In this document: positions 16,856-26,214 of the stretch, in pieces
Position numbering within the stretch: the stretch's first letter is position 1
How the letters are laid out: the number at the start of each line of letters is the position of its first letter
NCBI GenBank assembly: GCA_903891475.1
Contig: CAITEP010000037.1
Span: forward strand, 1 to 36,121
Direction: 5' to 3'
DNA from: an uncultured Mucilaginibacter sp.
GTDB lineage: Bacteria; Bacteroidota; Bacteroidia; Sphingobacteriales; Sphingobacteriaceae
DNA: 36,121 nucleotides
Notes under the pieces: generated by a model
The model's database searches: none
Told to the model about the DNA's origin: nothing
Seen by the model: only the letters and a program-made list of their open reading frames with translations
Translations under genes and position numbers: made by a program

Positions 16856-19051
16856 TTAATTCCCCATTTCGGATAGAAATTTGATACGCATCAACTGTAT
16901 TTCTTCAATGGTATATTCATCGTTGCCTAGTTCGGCTAGGGCGTCATCTATCGAGTCTACTTCTGCCGTGCGGAAATAATCGTAAATCTCTTCTTGCTTA
17001 TCAGTATCTATTACCTCATCTATATAATAATTGAGGTTTAGCTTGGTGCCCGAGTTTACAATGGTTTCTACCTCTTTTAATATCTCCTCGTAGGTTAGGC
17101 CCTTGGAGGCGGCTATATCGTCCAAATTTAAATGCCTGTCAATATTTTGAATAATAAACACCTTCAAAGCCGATTTATTGGCCGCGCTCTTAATTACCAT
17201 ATCAATAGGGCGGTCAATATCATTGTCCTCCACATATTTCTGAATCAGGTCGGTAAAGGGCTTACCAAATTTCAAGGCCTTCCCCGCCCCTACACCCGAA
17301 ATTTGTTTCAATTCCTCGGTATTGATAGGGTAATGAGTACACATCTCCTCTAAGGATGGATCCTGGAAGATAACAAAGGGCGGCAATGATTTTTGCTTCG
17401 CGATTTTTTTGCGCAAATCCTTTAGCATCTGCAACAGCTCGGTATCTAAGGCACAACCACCGCCTTTAGGGCCGTCTTCACCTTCCTCATCATCAGTTGC
17501 CTCAATTGGGCGGTTAAGTATAAACTTAATGCTGTATGGGCTTTCAATAAAATCGTTACCTTTTTCGGTAAGGTGTAACAAACCGTATTGGTCAATATCT
17601 TTAGCCAAAAAGTTATTGAGCAGGGCTTGTCTTAACAGCGAGTTCCACAGGTTTTCGCCATCTTCCTTGCCAATGCCAAAATATTCAAGCTGGTCGTGCT
17701 CATAGTTTTTAACCTGCGCGCTATCCTCACCCATCAAAATACTGATGATATGGTGATCGTCGAACTTTTCGCCAATTTGCCTGATCAGGTTCAAGGCTTT
17801 ATGCAGGTGGAACTCGCCATCAAACTGCTCTTTGGCAGCCGCGCAATTATCGCACATGTTATGGCAATCCACCTCGTTAAAGTTCTCGCCAAAGTAATGC
17901 AATAGCTGCTTACGCCTACAAACAGACGATTCGGCATAATCAATTACCTCCTTTAATATTTGGGTACCAATTTCGCGTTCCGAAACTGGTTTATCCTTCA
18001 TAAACTTCTGTAGCTTATCAATATCCTTTTCCGAATAAAAGGCTACGCAAATGCCTTCGCCACCATCACGGCCAGAGCGTCCGGTTTCTTGGTAATAGCC
18101 TTCCATGCTTTTTGGCATATCGTGGTGTATTACATAGCGCACATCGGGTTTATCAATACCCATACCAAAGGCAATGGTTGCCACAATCACATCCACATCT
18201 TCCATCAGGAATTTGTCCTGCGTGTCGGCCCTAACTTTTGGGTCAAGCCCGGCATGGTAAGGCAAGGCCTTTACACCGTTTAGGTTGAGGGCCTCGGCAA
18301 CTTCCTCTACCTTTTTGCGACTCAAACAATATACAATGCCCGATTTGCCTTGGTTTTGCTTTACAAACTTTACTATTTCCTTTATTACATTCCTCTTGGC
18401 CCTTACCTCGTAAAACAAGTTGGAGCGGTTGAAGGACGATTTAAAGATGGTAGCATTGTTCATCTGCAGGTTTTTTTGTATATCCTGCTGAACTTTTGGC
18501 GTTGCGGTAGCCGTTAAGGCGATGATTGGGATGCCTTCGCCTATATTACTGATTACCTGACGTATTTTGCGGTATTCAGGTCTGAAATCATGGCCCCATT
18601 CTGATATGCAATGCGCTTCATCCACCGCTACAAACGATACATGGTTTAAGCGCAAAAAGTCGATATTATCCTGTTTTGTCAGCGATTCGGGCGCTACGTA
18701 CAAAAGTTTGGTTTGTCCTTTTAGCACATCTTCCTTTACCCTGGCTATATCGGCCTTAGTTAAGGATGAGTTTAAAAAATGCGCTATGCTATCCGTACCG
18801 CCAAAGGCACGTAGTTGGTCAACTTGGTTCTTCATCAAGGCTATCAATGGCGATATCACAATGGCTGTTCCTTCGCTCATTAATGCCGGTAATTGGTAGC
18901 ACATTGATTTGCCACCACCTGTAGGCATAATCACAAATGTATCTTTGCCTGCAAGTATGTTAGTTATAATCGCTTCCTGCTCTCCCTTAAAATTATCGAA
19001 CCCAAAAAAATTCTGGAGATTTTCAAAAAGTGACTTCTTAGTTTCTATCAT
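16856..19051 (-). CDS. recQ: ATP-dependent DNA helicase RecQ
   Basis: 731 residues, a 3'-5' DNA helicase of recombination and replication-fork repair. Domains in order: DEAD/DEAH helicase core with Walker A TGGGKS (Lys48), VDEAHCISEWGHDFRP, and the C-terminal helicase half ending in GRSGRDGG; the RecQ zinc domain (about 380-410) with Cys in CRRKQLLHYFGENF ... CHNMCDNC; an RQC winged helix (about 415-515); and an HRDC domain (about 540-620). A further roughly 110-residue helical tail (DDIAASKGLTYEEI ... EVIDTDKQEEIYDYF) makes it longer than E. coli RecQ (about 609 residues). Such a helix-turn-helix tail is common in Bacteroidota RecQ. It is divergent from manC. Confidence 0.96.
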   Translation of the reverse strand: MIETKKSLFENLQNFFGFDNFKGEQEAIITNILAGKDTFVIMPTGGGKSMCYQLPALMSEGTAIVISPLIALMKNQVDQLRAFGGTDSIAHFLNSSLTKADIARVKEDVLKGQTKLLYVAPESLTKQDNIDFLRLNHVSFVAVDEAHCISEWGHDFRPEYRKIRQVISNIGEGIPIIALTATATPKVQQDIQKNLQMNNATIFKSSFNRSNLFYEVRAKRNVIKEIVKFVKQNQGKSGIVYCLSRKKVEEVAEALNLNGVKALPYHAGLDPKVRADTQDKFLMEDVDVIVATIAFGMGIDKPDVRYVIHHDMPKSMEGYYQETGRSGRDGGEGICVAFYSEKDIDKLQKFMKDKPVSEREIGTQILKEVIDYAESSVCRRKQLLHYFGENFNEVDCHNMCDNCAAAKEQFDGEFHLHKALNLIRQIGEKFDDHHIISILMGEDSAQVKNYEHDQLEYFGIGKEDGENLWNSLLRQALLNNFLAKDIDQYGLLHLTEKGNDFIESPYSIKFILNRPIEATDDEEGEDGPKGGGCALDTELLQMLKDLRKKIAKQKSLPPFVIFQDPSLEEMCTHYPINTEELKQISGVGAGKALKFGKPFTDLIQKYVEDNDIDRPIDMVIKSAANKSALKVFIIQNIDRHLNLDDIAASKGLTYEEILKEVETIVNSGTKLNLNYYIDEVIDTDKQEEIYDYFRTAEVDSIDDALAELGNDEYTIEEIQLMRIKFLSEMGN

Positions 19052-19072
19052 TATCCTCTTATCCTTTGTTAT

Positions 19073-19088
19073 ATTTAAACGTTTAAAT
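19073..19088. promoter_or_regulatory. Perfect 16-bp palindrome upstream of recQ
   Basis: ATTTAAACGTTTAAAT is a perfect palindrome 21 bases before the recQ start codon, in the 231-base divergent interval with manC. It could be an operator controlling recQ. No known regulator site is recognised, and at this AT content a chance origin cannot be excluded. Confidence 0.4.
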
Positions 19089-19282
19089 TAACATTAATTT
19101 TTTAATAAACGATAATTTATTTAAAAAATTTCTGAAGCTCATTAATCAGCCTAAAACAGGTATTTTTAAGGCTTATGATGGCCTTAAGGTAACGTGTTTG
19201 TTATTTAATTTGAATAAGTGTTTTTTTTATTAAAAATATACCCAATTTTGCAGCACTTTCAATTAAAAAATGTTTACTGTAA

Positions 19283-20368
19283 ATGAATAAAAATCACTAC
19301 GCCATTATCATGGCTGGCGGAATTGGCAGCCGTTTTTGGCCAATAAGCCGTACTTCACATCCTAAACAGTTTATTGATATACTTGGTACCGGTAAAACCC
19401 TGATTCAAAACACTTATGAACGCTTCCTGAAAATTTGTCCGAAAGAAAATATTTACATCGTTACCAACGAAATTTACCGCGATTTGGTTAAAACGCAACT
19501 GCCAGATATTACCGATAACCAAATACTGACCGAACCTGTAATGCGCAATACCGCGCCATGCATTGCCTATGGCTCTTTTAAGATTGAAACGGCAAACCCC
19601 GACGCGGTGGTTGTGGTGGCCCCATCTGATCATTTGATTTTGGATGAAACCGGATTTATAAAAACCATCGAAAAATCATTAGCCACCGCCGGAAAAAACG
19701 ATTGTTTGGTTACCTTGGGTATCAAGCCGTCGCGCCCTGATACTGGTTATGGCTATATTCAATATACCGACCAAAACCTGGATACCGACTTTTTTAAGGT
19801 AAAAACTTTTACCGAAAAACCAACCCTAGAGATTGCCAAAACCTTTATACAAAGCGGCGACTTTTTATGGAACGCGGGTATTTTTGTATGGTCGGCTAAG
19901 GCTATTGTGGAGGCTTTTAAAACCCATTTACCGGATATGTTCGAACTATTTTCGGACGCGAGGCCTTATTATAACACCACCGAAGAGAAAAATCAGATAC
20001 ATACCTCCTACTTGCAATGCACCAATATTTCTATCGACTATGGCATTATGGAGAAAGCGAACAACGTATATGTATTGCCTTCGGAATTTGGCTGGTCGGA
20101 TTTAGGTACTTGGGCATCGATATACGACCTAGCCGAAAAAGATTATGTAGGCAACGCGGTGATCCCTTCCGAAAAGGTAATTATGTACAACTCGTCGAAC
20201 TGTATGGTAAACGTACCGAGCGATAAGCTGGTTATTTTGCAGGATTTGCACGACTATATTGTGGTTGAAGCCAACAATACCCTACTTATTTGCCCCCGCG
20301 ACCAAGAACAAAATGTTAAAAAAGTAGTTGCCGATGTAAAACAACAATTCGGGACGAAATATATTTAA
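19283..20368 (+). CDS. manC: Mannose-1-phosphate guanylyltransferase
   Basis: 361 residues. It makes GDP-mannose from GTP and mannose-1-phosphate for capsule, O-antigen or exopolysaccharide synthesis in the cytoplasm. The nucleotidyltransferase signature IIMAGGIGSRFWPISR leads to SHPKQF, followed by NTYERF, PVMRNTAP, VVAPSDHLI, KPSRPDTGYGYIQY, FTEKP, FLWNAGIFVW and SIDYGIMEKA. It corresponds to the single-domain form; the C-terminal isomerase domain of bifunctional AlgA/ManC is absent. It stands alone with its own terminator. Confidence 0.95.
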   Translation: MNKNHYAIIMAGGIGSRFWPISRTSHPKQFIDILGTGKTLIQNTYERFLKICPKENIYIVTNEIYRDLVKTQLPDITDNQILTEPVMRNTAPCIAYGSFKIETANPDAVVVVAPSDHLILDETGFIKTIEKSLATAGKNDCLVTLGIKPSRPDTGYGYIQYTDQNLDTDFFKVKTFTEKPTLEIAKTFIQSGDFLWNAGIFVWSAKAIVEAFKTHLPDMFELFSDARPYYNTTEEKNQIHTSYLQCTNISIDYGIMEKANNVYVLPSEFGWSDLGTWASIYDLAEKDYVGNAVIPSEKVIMYNSSNCMVNVPSDKLVILQDLHDYIVVEANNTLLICPRDQEQNVKKVVADVKQQFGTKYI

Positions 20369-20392
20369 GGATTAAACTTCTTTATTTTTTTG

Positions 20393-20424
20393 AAAGCCTT
20401 TTGCAATGCGCAAGAGGCTTTTTT
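20393..20424 (+). terminator. Rho-independent terminator of manC
   Basis: An 11-bp stem (20394-20404 with 20410-20420, one G-U pair) closes a short AATGC loop and runs into six T at 20419-20424. It begins 25 bases after the manC stop. Confidence 0.8.
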
Positions 20425-20632
20425 ATTGGTATAAAAGTTTTAAATGATTTGGTATTCAACTAAAATATATTTTGTATTCAAATTATATTTTTCTTAAATT
20501 TATAGCAACAAACAATCACAATATAACCCAGCAGTTAAAATACTTCATGAAAATTTATTTTTGAACAGGATACTTAATACATTAACTACTTGCTTTAAAA
20601 GCATTGATGTTATTATAATACCCAACCGCTAT

Positions 20633-20640
20633 TATTTTTG
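20633..20640 (+). promoter_or_regulatory. Candidate -7 element of the triple-plug gene
   Basis: An exact TAnnTTTG match (TATTTTTG) about 100 bases before the ATG at 20740. The nearest TTG upstream (20604-20606) is spaced 26 bases away, longer than usual, so only the -7 half is convincing. Confidence 0.3.
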
Positions 20641-20739
20641 TTTAAAATGCTGTATAACAATCTATTTTAAGTAATAAGGTAGCTATTTTTTTAGTTGGTA
20701 ACTTATAAAAACACACAAAACTGAACCAAGCTTCAAAAT

Positions 20740-23700
20740 ATGAATAAACCTATCATCTCTTATCTAAGCCTTGTGAGCATGGTATTATGTAGCCTAACGG
20801 TATTAGCGCAAAAAGACAGCACCTTTTTATATAAAGCTGTTAACGCCGCTCAAAGTCAGCCAGTAAACGAAAAGGTTTATTTGCATTTTGATAGGCCAAC
20901 TTATTTTCGAGGCGATACCATTTGGTACAAGGCTTATGTGGTAATTGGACAAAAACACCAGCTTTCGGCCTTGAGCAAGGTGCTACATGTAGAGTTAATT
21001 GGTCCGAATGATTCTGTTTATAAGCGTGAAAACCTTGCCTTGATATCTGGAGTTGCCTGGGGCGATTTTTCACTATCCAAGAAACTAAAATCCGGTAATT
21101 ATTACATCAGGGCTTATACCAACTACATGCGGAATGAAAGTCTTGATTTATTTTTTGAACAAAAACTGAATATCTTAGGCGTAACTACCATTTCGGATGT
21201 TGAGGATGCCTCAAATGACATTAAAATTCAATTTTATCCCGAAGGAGGAGAACTGGTAAATGGTTTATCATCTAAGGTAGTTGTTAAAGCTTCCTACCAA
21301 AATAATATGAATGATACGCTAAAAGGAACTATTTTGGATAACAAAGGTATTGAAATTGTTCATTTTAAAACCAACCAGCAAGGGTTAACTAGTTTTAATT
21401 TAACCCCTGAAGAAGGTAAAAATTATAAAGCGAGAATTTTATTCTCAAAAGCTGATAGTATTTTAATTAATTTACCATCAGCAAAGCAAAAAGGGCTTAA
21501 CCTAAGTGTTAATAATAGCAGTCCAGATTCTATATGGATTAAAGTAGCTTTAAATACAAAACTTTTCAACGAAAAAAAACATAGTAAATTTTATCTTATT
21601 ACCCAACAAGGTGGTAAACCATTATTTGCCACAACCGGCCAATTAGAAACTCCAATTTTTATTACAAGCATAAGCAAGGCTAAGATTCCGTCAGGTATTG
21701 TTCAATTTACCTTGTTTGATGAAAACGGCAAACCTTTAAATAATAGGATTGCCTATATAAAAAATTCAGATACCATTAAATTTAGCTTAACCCCTAACAC
21801 CAATAGGTTTAAAATAAGGCAAAAAGTAAAGTTTGATATCACTAGCACAAATAGTAATAACCTACCCGTTCAGGGTGCATTTTCGGTATCTGTTATAAAC
21901 GAAAGTCGTACTGGTTTTGATGAAAAGGATGAAGATCATATTGTAAGTACTTTTCTGTTGAGTGCCGATTTGAAAGGAATAGTTAAACAACCAGGTTATT
22001 ACTTTTCAAATTCCGATAACTTAACCATGGGCAATTTGGATTTAATGTTACTTACCCATGATTATAAACGATTTAATTGGAAAAAGGTATTGGATAGTAT
22101 TGCCATGCCATTAAATTTTAAACCTGAAACGGGATTAGAACTAAGTGGAAATATACAAACACCGGGAGGCAAACCTGTACCAAATAGCAAAGTTACCTTT
22201 ACGGCAAGCAAAGAAAATTTCATAACCGATACTATTACCGATTTAAACGGAAACTTTAACTTTAAAAACCTTAACCTGAGCGATACTAATAAAATAGTAC
22301 TCAATGCCCATAAACATAACAAAAGTAATAATGTAACAATTTTTGTAAAAAAGCCTGATTACCCATTGGTATTAAAACATAATAAAAATAATGACAGCAT
22401 CAACTCATCATCGCCAAAAAAAAACATTGAAAAGAATGACCAGTTTAATGCCAATAGTATAACTTTTACCATAAAGGGAAATATGTTAAGCAAATACCCC
22501 GACTTAACTGCCGCTCTGAAAGCTACCTTGCCCGAAATTAGCTTTAACAATGGTAGGTTTATGAATAACAAGGCACCTGCTAAAGACATGGCCTTAATAA
22601 TTGATGGCAAACAAAAAACCACGGCCGACCTGAATGTTTATAAAATAGATGAAATTGACAGGGTGAACATATTGGATAGCGCAACAAACCAAAACAAATA
22701 CGCAATAAGGGGAAATTATGATAATAAGCTTATTGCCATTACTACTAAAAAATATGCCGGAAGTGATACAGCAACTACCTTGAGGCAGGTAAATATTATA
22801 GCAAAAAAAGTGCATAAACCTGATATGTACAATGGTTACGGTTCTCACTATGAATATTTGGCGGACATGAAGCGTGTAAATCAATCACTTACATTAGAAG
22901 ATGCCTTTAGGTCTGCTATTCCCGGGTTAGGCCTTAGAAATGACAAATATTATTATGAAAGACCGGACCATATCGTTAAATTAATTATTAACAACTTTCC
23001 TGTAGAAGTTGAGGATTTGAAGCTTTATTCTCCAAGTGAGGTGGATAATATTAGACTAATTGAAGGAATAGATAAATATAATCCACCAACCTTAATTATA
23101 ACCACCAAACGTTTTGTTGGTTCGGATACTTCTACAATAATAAAACTTAAGGAAGTAAACGTAAAAGCGCAAAAAATAAACAAAGCACCTGTAATAACGC
23201 ACTCTGCAAATTTAAATGGTGCTGGTAATGCCGATCAGATAATAATGGGTAATGATTTAAGTAACTGCGTAAACCTGTACGATTGTTTAATTGGTAAAAT
23301 ACATAACGTTAGTTTTAAAAATGGTGTTGTTTATAGTACACGAACTCAGGAGCGATTAGAAGTTCAGCAAAAGTCATCATATCTTGGTATAAAAGATCCT
23401 GATGAAAATCATCTTAACGATCTAAATCAAATAAAATTAGAAGGCACAAAACCACCGATGGCTGTTATAATTGATGGGGTCTTATTGGATGGCACACACT
23501 TAGGCGATGTGAATGGTGAAGATATTTATAGTATTGAAGTGTTACGCAGCGGTGCTTATTTGGCCATTTACGGATCAAATGCAGCTGGAGGAGCCTTGGT
23601 TATCACTACTAAAAGAGGCAGCGAAAGTGGCTTTCAACCAAATGCATCAACTACTGGAATTATAAATTTTCAATTTAGTGGCTATTATAAACCTAAAGTG

Positions 23701-23919
23701 TTTCCAGAACTTAAATTTTCAACATCCTTAAATAATAGTAATGCAACTGAACTTAAAAATACTATTTATTGGCAACCAAATATAATTACTGATAAAGATG
23801 GTAAAGCGTCTATCGAATTTTACAATAATGACACCAAAGGAACTTATCGCATCGTAATAGAGGGTATTGATGATAATGGCAATTTAGGAAGGTTTGTTTA
23901 TAAATACATAGTTGAATAA
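20740..23919 (+). CDS. Secreted MG2/plug-domain protein with three plug-like modules and no barrel
   Basis: 1059 residues. A signal peptide (1-23, ending VLAQ) is followed by an alpha-2-macroglobulin MG2-like domain (about 35-150, EKVYLHFDRPTYFRGDTIWY in part), further macroglobulin-like beta domains (QFYPEGGELVNG near 165; QFTLFDENGKPLNNRIAY near 325), and a carboxypeptidase-regulatory sandwich (about 465-525). Three successive TonB-plug-like modules follow, ending in ITTK at residues 667-670, 787-790 and 956-958. The first two continue with GSDT-x-T and a VN(I/V)xAxK linker. A C-terminal macroglobulin-like domain (about 985-1059) begins NTIYWQPNIITDKDGKA. No outer-membrane barrel follows the plugs. 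This family is widespread in Bacteroidota, usually annotated as TonB-dependent receptor plug protein; its function is unknown. Confidence 0.85.
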   Translation: MNKPIISYLSLVSMVLCSLTVLAQKDSTFLYKAVNAAQSQPVNEKVYLHFDRPTYFRGDTIWYKAYVVIGQKHQLSALSKVLHVELIGPNDSVYKRENLALISGVAWGDFSLSKKLKSGNYYIRAYTNYMRNESLDLFFEQKLNILGVTTISDVEDASNDIKIQFYPEGGELVNGLSSKVVVKASYQNNMNDTLKGTILDNKGIEIVHFKTNQQGLTSFNLTPEEGKNYKARILFSKADSILINLPSAKQKGLNLSVNNSSPDSIWIKVALNTKLFNEKKHSKFYLITQQGGKPLFATTGQLETPIFITSISKAKIPSGIVQFTLFDENGKPLNNRIAYIKNSDTIKFSLTPNTNRFKIRQKVKFDITSTNSNNLPVQGAFSVSVINESRTGFDEKDEDHIVSTFLLSADLKGIVKQPGYYFSNSDNLTMGNLDLMLLTHDYKRFNWKKVLDSIAMPLNFKPETGLELSGNIQTPGGKPVPNSKVTFTASKENFITDTITDLNGNFNFKNLNLSDTNKIVLNAHKHNKSNNVTIFVKKPDYPLVLKHNKNNDSINSSSPKKNIEKNDQFNANSITFTIKGNMLSKYPDLTAALKATLPEISFNNGRFMNNKAPAKDMALIIDGKQKTTADLNVYKIDEIDRVNILDSATNQNKYAIRGNYDNKLIAITTKKYAGSDTATTLRQVNIIAKKVHKPDMYNGYGSHYEYLADMKRVNQSLTLEDAFRSAIPGLGLRNDKYYYERPDHIVKLIINNFPVEVEDLKLYSPSEVDNIRLIEGIDKYNPPTLIITTKRFVGSDTSTIIKLKEVNVKAQKINKAPVITHSANLNGAGNADQIIMGNDLSNCVNLYDCLIGKIHNVSFKNGVVYSTRTQERLEVQQKSSYLGIKDPDENHLNDLNQIKLEGTKPPMAVIIDGVLLDGTHLGDVNGEDIYSIEVLRSGAYLAIYGSNAAGGALVITTKRGSESGFQPNASTTGIINFQFSGYYKPKVFPELKFSTSLNNSNATELKNTIYWQPNIITDKDGKASIEFYNNDTKGTYRIVIEGIDDNGNLGRFVYKYIVE

Positions 23920-23927
23920 AATTATGT

Positions 23928-24506
23928 CTACCCCAATATCTCCAAATCATCCAAAGTATCAATATCTACCTCACCCTTCAAAAACGGATAACTCTTCACC
24001 TCATCATGGTATTTTTTAACCAATTTTTTAGCACCTTCATCACCTTTTAATTGCATCAGCTCCGCAAAATAGCTTTGCTGAAACAAAACAGGAACTCCCA
24101 AATGTTTGCCGTAGTTACTGGATACTATTTTGGCTTTGGTTTGTTTTTGGGTGGTAATTAGTCCGCTTAATATTGCGGGGCTTAAATAAGGTTGGTCGCA
24201 TACGGTAAAAATTACTTGCTTAGTTTCGGGTTGTAAATCGAGTAAACTGGCTAAACCCATTCGGATACTGGAGGCCATACCTTCCTGCCAATTGGTGTTA
24301 TGGATAATGGTAATATTAAAATGTTGGATTGTTGGCAAAATCAACTCATAATTAGCTCCCAAAACCACTATTATTTTTTCGCAATTGGTAGCCAGAGCGG
24401 CACTTATGGTATTTTGCAAAAGGGTTTTGCCTTTATAAACCACATTTTGCTTAGGTCTGCCCAACCTGCTGGATGCGCCCGCGGCTAAAATTACAATGCC
24501 CATCAT
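23928..24506 (-). CDS. MocA-like molybdenum cofactor cytidylyltransferase
   Basis: 192 residues, one NTP-transferase domain. The nucleotide loop is LAAGASSRLGRPKQ, and the metal/nucleotide motif is CDQPYLSP; the DQP form is typical of MocA, which makes the cytosine dinucleotide form of the cofactor for xanthine dehydrogenase-type enzymes. NWQEGMASSIRMGL and GDEGAKKLV are also family-like. Its ATG overlaps the TGA of xdhC by four bases (ATGA), so translation is coupled and both products serve the same maturation step. It could also act on a different nucleotide. It converges on the plug gene with 8 bases between. Confidence 0.87.
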   Translation of the reverse strand: MMGIVILAAGASSRLGRPKQNVVYKGKTLLQNTISAALATNCEKIIVVLGANYELILPTIQHFNITIIHNTNWQEGMASSIRMGLASLLDLQPETKQVIFTVCDQPYLSPAILSGLITTQKQTKAKIVSSNYGKHLGVPVLFQQSYFAELMQLKGDEGAKKLVKKYHDEVKSYPFLKGEVDIDTLDDLEILG

Positions 24507-25672
24507 TGTTTGTCGGCAAACAAATTATCAATTAGTTTGGCTTGCGCCGATATTGTTTTATCTACCTCGCTTGCTTTGTATCGGAGGGAAGTCCCCACCC
24601 TGCCCTGCAGCACCGCCTTAATCTCGGCTATGATGGATAAGGCTATTTCATCCGCGTTTTCCGAGCCTATATCCAAACCTGCCGGCCCGTATATGTTTTT
24701 CAGCCACTGGCTATTAATTTCCATGCCATCCACGGCAATTTCGGTCAGCATCCTTTCCAAACGCTTTCTTGGTCCTAAGGCGGCTATATACACCAAATTA
24801 AGGGGTAATAATTGCTGTAGCATAGCCTTATCGTAATTAAAATTATGGGTCATTAAAATTACCACAGTGCGCTCGTCAAAAACAACGTCGGTAAGTGCTT
24901 GCTCCGGTTTAGCAACAATTATTCTATTTACCTTGGGGAACCTGGTTTCAACCGCGTAATTGGCTCGCCCATCAATCAGCGTAATATCCCAACCCAAAAT
25001 GGCGGCATACTCCATTACCGGAATGGCGTCATTACCTGCCCCAACTATCAATAATGAAATATTGGGTGGCATGAATTCAATAAAAGCGGTATAGGCAATC
25101 CCAGCTTGGTATGCTTTAATGGTAGATTTACCACTGCCAAGCACTTCTACGCCATCCGCTACCAATATTTCTTCAAAATCAAAAGGAGTGCCCACGCCTA
25201 TTACCGATTCATCTTTTTGTATCAGCAAACAAGTACCGGGTTGCATGGCATGCCGATTCTCTAGCGAGAACAGCGTAACCAATACAACTGCTTCCCTCCT
25301 ATTTAAAAACGTTTTGAACAAATTGATGGGGCATCCAGGCTTTTCAGCGAAAAGCGGCTCAATCAAGATATGGATAATGCCATTACAGCCCAGGCCTACG
25401 CCAAATTTGGCATCGTCATCATCCATGGTATCATAAGTTACCAGCATGGGCTTATGTTGCGTCATTACCAATCTGGCTTTTCGCAATGCATCGCCCTCCA
25501 GGCAACCACCACTTATGGCGCCGGTAAGTTCGCCGTCTTCGGTTATCAACATACGTGCGCCAGCCCTTCTGTAAGCCGAGCCTTCCACCTTTACCACCGT
25601 AGCCAAGGCGCAATGCTTCCCAGCCAAACTTGCCGCGTCAAATGCCTTTACAATTGCCCTTATTTCCTTCAC
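24503..25672 (-). CDS. xdhC: XdhC-family molybdoenzyme maturation factor
   Basis: 389 residues. The N-terminal XdhC/CoxI domain (about 10-95) has GSAYRRAGARMLI and GAISGGCLEGD; the C-terminal Rossmann domain (about 200-345) has LLIVGAGNDAIPV and LIDGRANYA, then VILMTHNFNYD, ALGPRKRLERM and YGPAGLDIGSENADEIALSI. XdhC proteins bind Moco, promote its sulfuration and insert it into xanthine dehydrogenase or CO dehydrogenase-like enzymes. The pairing with a mocA-like gene supports this role. The target enzyme is not in the window. Confidence 0.93.
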   Translation of the reverse strand: MKEIRAIVKAFDAASLAGKHCALATVVKVEGSAYRRAGARMLITEDGELTGAISGGCLEGDALRKARLVMTQHKPMLVTYDTMDDDDAKFGVGLGCNGIIHILIEPLFAEKPGCPINLFKTFLNRREAVVLVTLFSLENRHAMQPGTCLLIQKDESVIGVGTPFDFEEILVADGVEVLGSGKSTIKAYQAGIAYTAFIEFMPPNISLLIVGAGNDAIPVMEYAAILGWDITLIDGRANYAVETRFPKVNRIIVAKPEQALTDVVFDERTVVILMTHNFNYDKAMLQQLLPLNLVYIAALGPRKRLERMLTEIAVDGMEINSQWLKNIYGPAGLDIGSENADEIALSIIAEIKAVLQGRVGTSLRYKASEVDKTISAQAKLIDNLFADKQ

Positions 25673-25696
25673 CCAAAAAAATTAATAATCAAATAA

Positions 25697-25704
25697 CAAA
25701 TATA
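25697..25704 (-). promoter_or_regulatory. Candidate -7 element of the xdhC-mocA operon
   Basis: On the minus strand TATATTTG matches TAnnTTTG exactly and lies 25 bases before the xdhC ATG at 25672, giving a short leader. The nearest TTG or TTTG on the -33 side is spaced about 25-28 bases, longer than the usual 19-22. Confidence 0.4.
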
Positions 25705-25788
25705 GGGTAAGTTACCATATTCATAACATCAACAAACAATGTAATGGCCTTTAAAATATAACCTTGCGATATTAACGGTCTTGCCAAT

Positions 25789-26080
25789 CAATGTCCCGCC
25801 GGGAAATTGCGTGGGTAGAAAAATATATTTCCCCGAATGCCTATCTACATGCAAATATCATTTTAAATAATCAACATGGATTTGAATAACCATGACCATT
25901 AATGTCTCATCGGGACAACATCAGGGTATAAAAAAAAATTCCAAATGCTTATCTACATGCAAATAACATTCTCAATAATCAACATGGATTTGAATAACCA
26001 TAAAAATCAATGTCCCATCGGGACATCGCGTGGGTAGAAAAAAACAAACAAGGCAACATGTGTTCCATCGGAACACCGTG
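25789..26080. repeat. Second palindromic repeat family, about 110-bp period, three to four units
   Basis: Units begin at about 25790, 25901 and 26009 with AATGTCCC-(A/G)-TCGGGACA-type dyads (perfect in the third: TGTCCCATCGGGACA, 26011-26025), followed by GCGTGGGTAGAAAAA and, 60-70 bases on, ATCTACATGCAAAT and ATCAACATGGATTTGAATAACCA. A shorter fourth dyad, TGTTCCATCGGAACA, is at 26060-26074. Units 1 and 2 are full; unit 3 is cut short. The array fills the gap between xdhC and the minisatellite. No encoded protein is likely here. Confidence 0.85.
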
Positions 26081-26214
26081 TGAACTCGCCGATTAATAGG
26101 CCAGCAAACCCAATCAACCAAATGCTATTTCCTAAAAATCCCTCACCAAATTATCCCAAATTTTCGCTTCATTTTCACCCATTTTTACCAAAAAAAATAA
26201 AATTTCGAGCCCCA

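Larger units (their letters stand above)
20369..20739. other. Gene-free gap holding a terminator and a promoter region
   Basis: 371 bases, very AT-rich, with no credible gene. The manC terminator lies at the left and one exact -7 element at 20633-20640. Nothing else is recognised. Confidence 0.5.

Noticed and set aside
25789..26080. Possible CRISPR array
   Set aside because: The repeat units are about 110 bases, the spacer-like parts are themselves conserved between units, and no cas genes are nearby.
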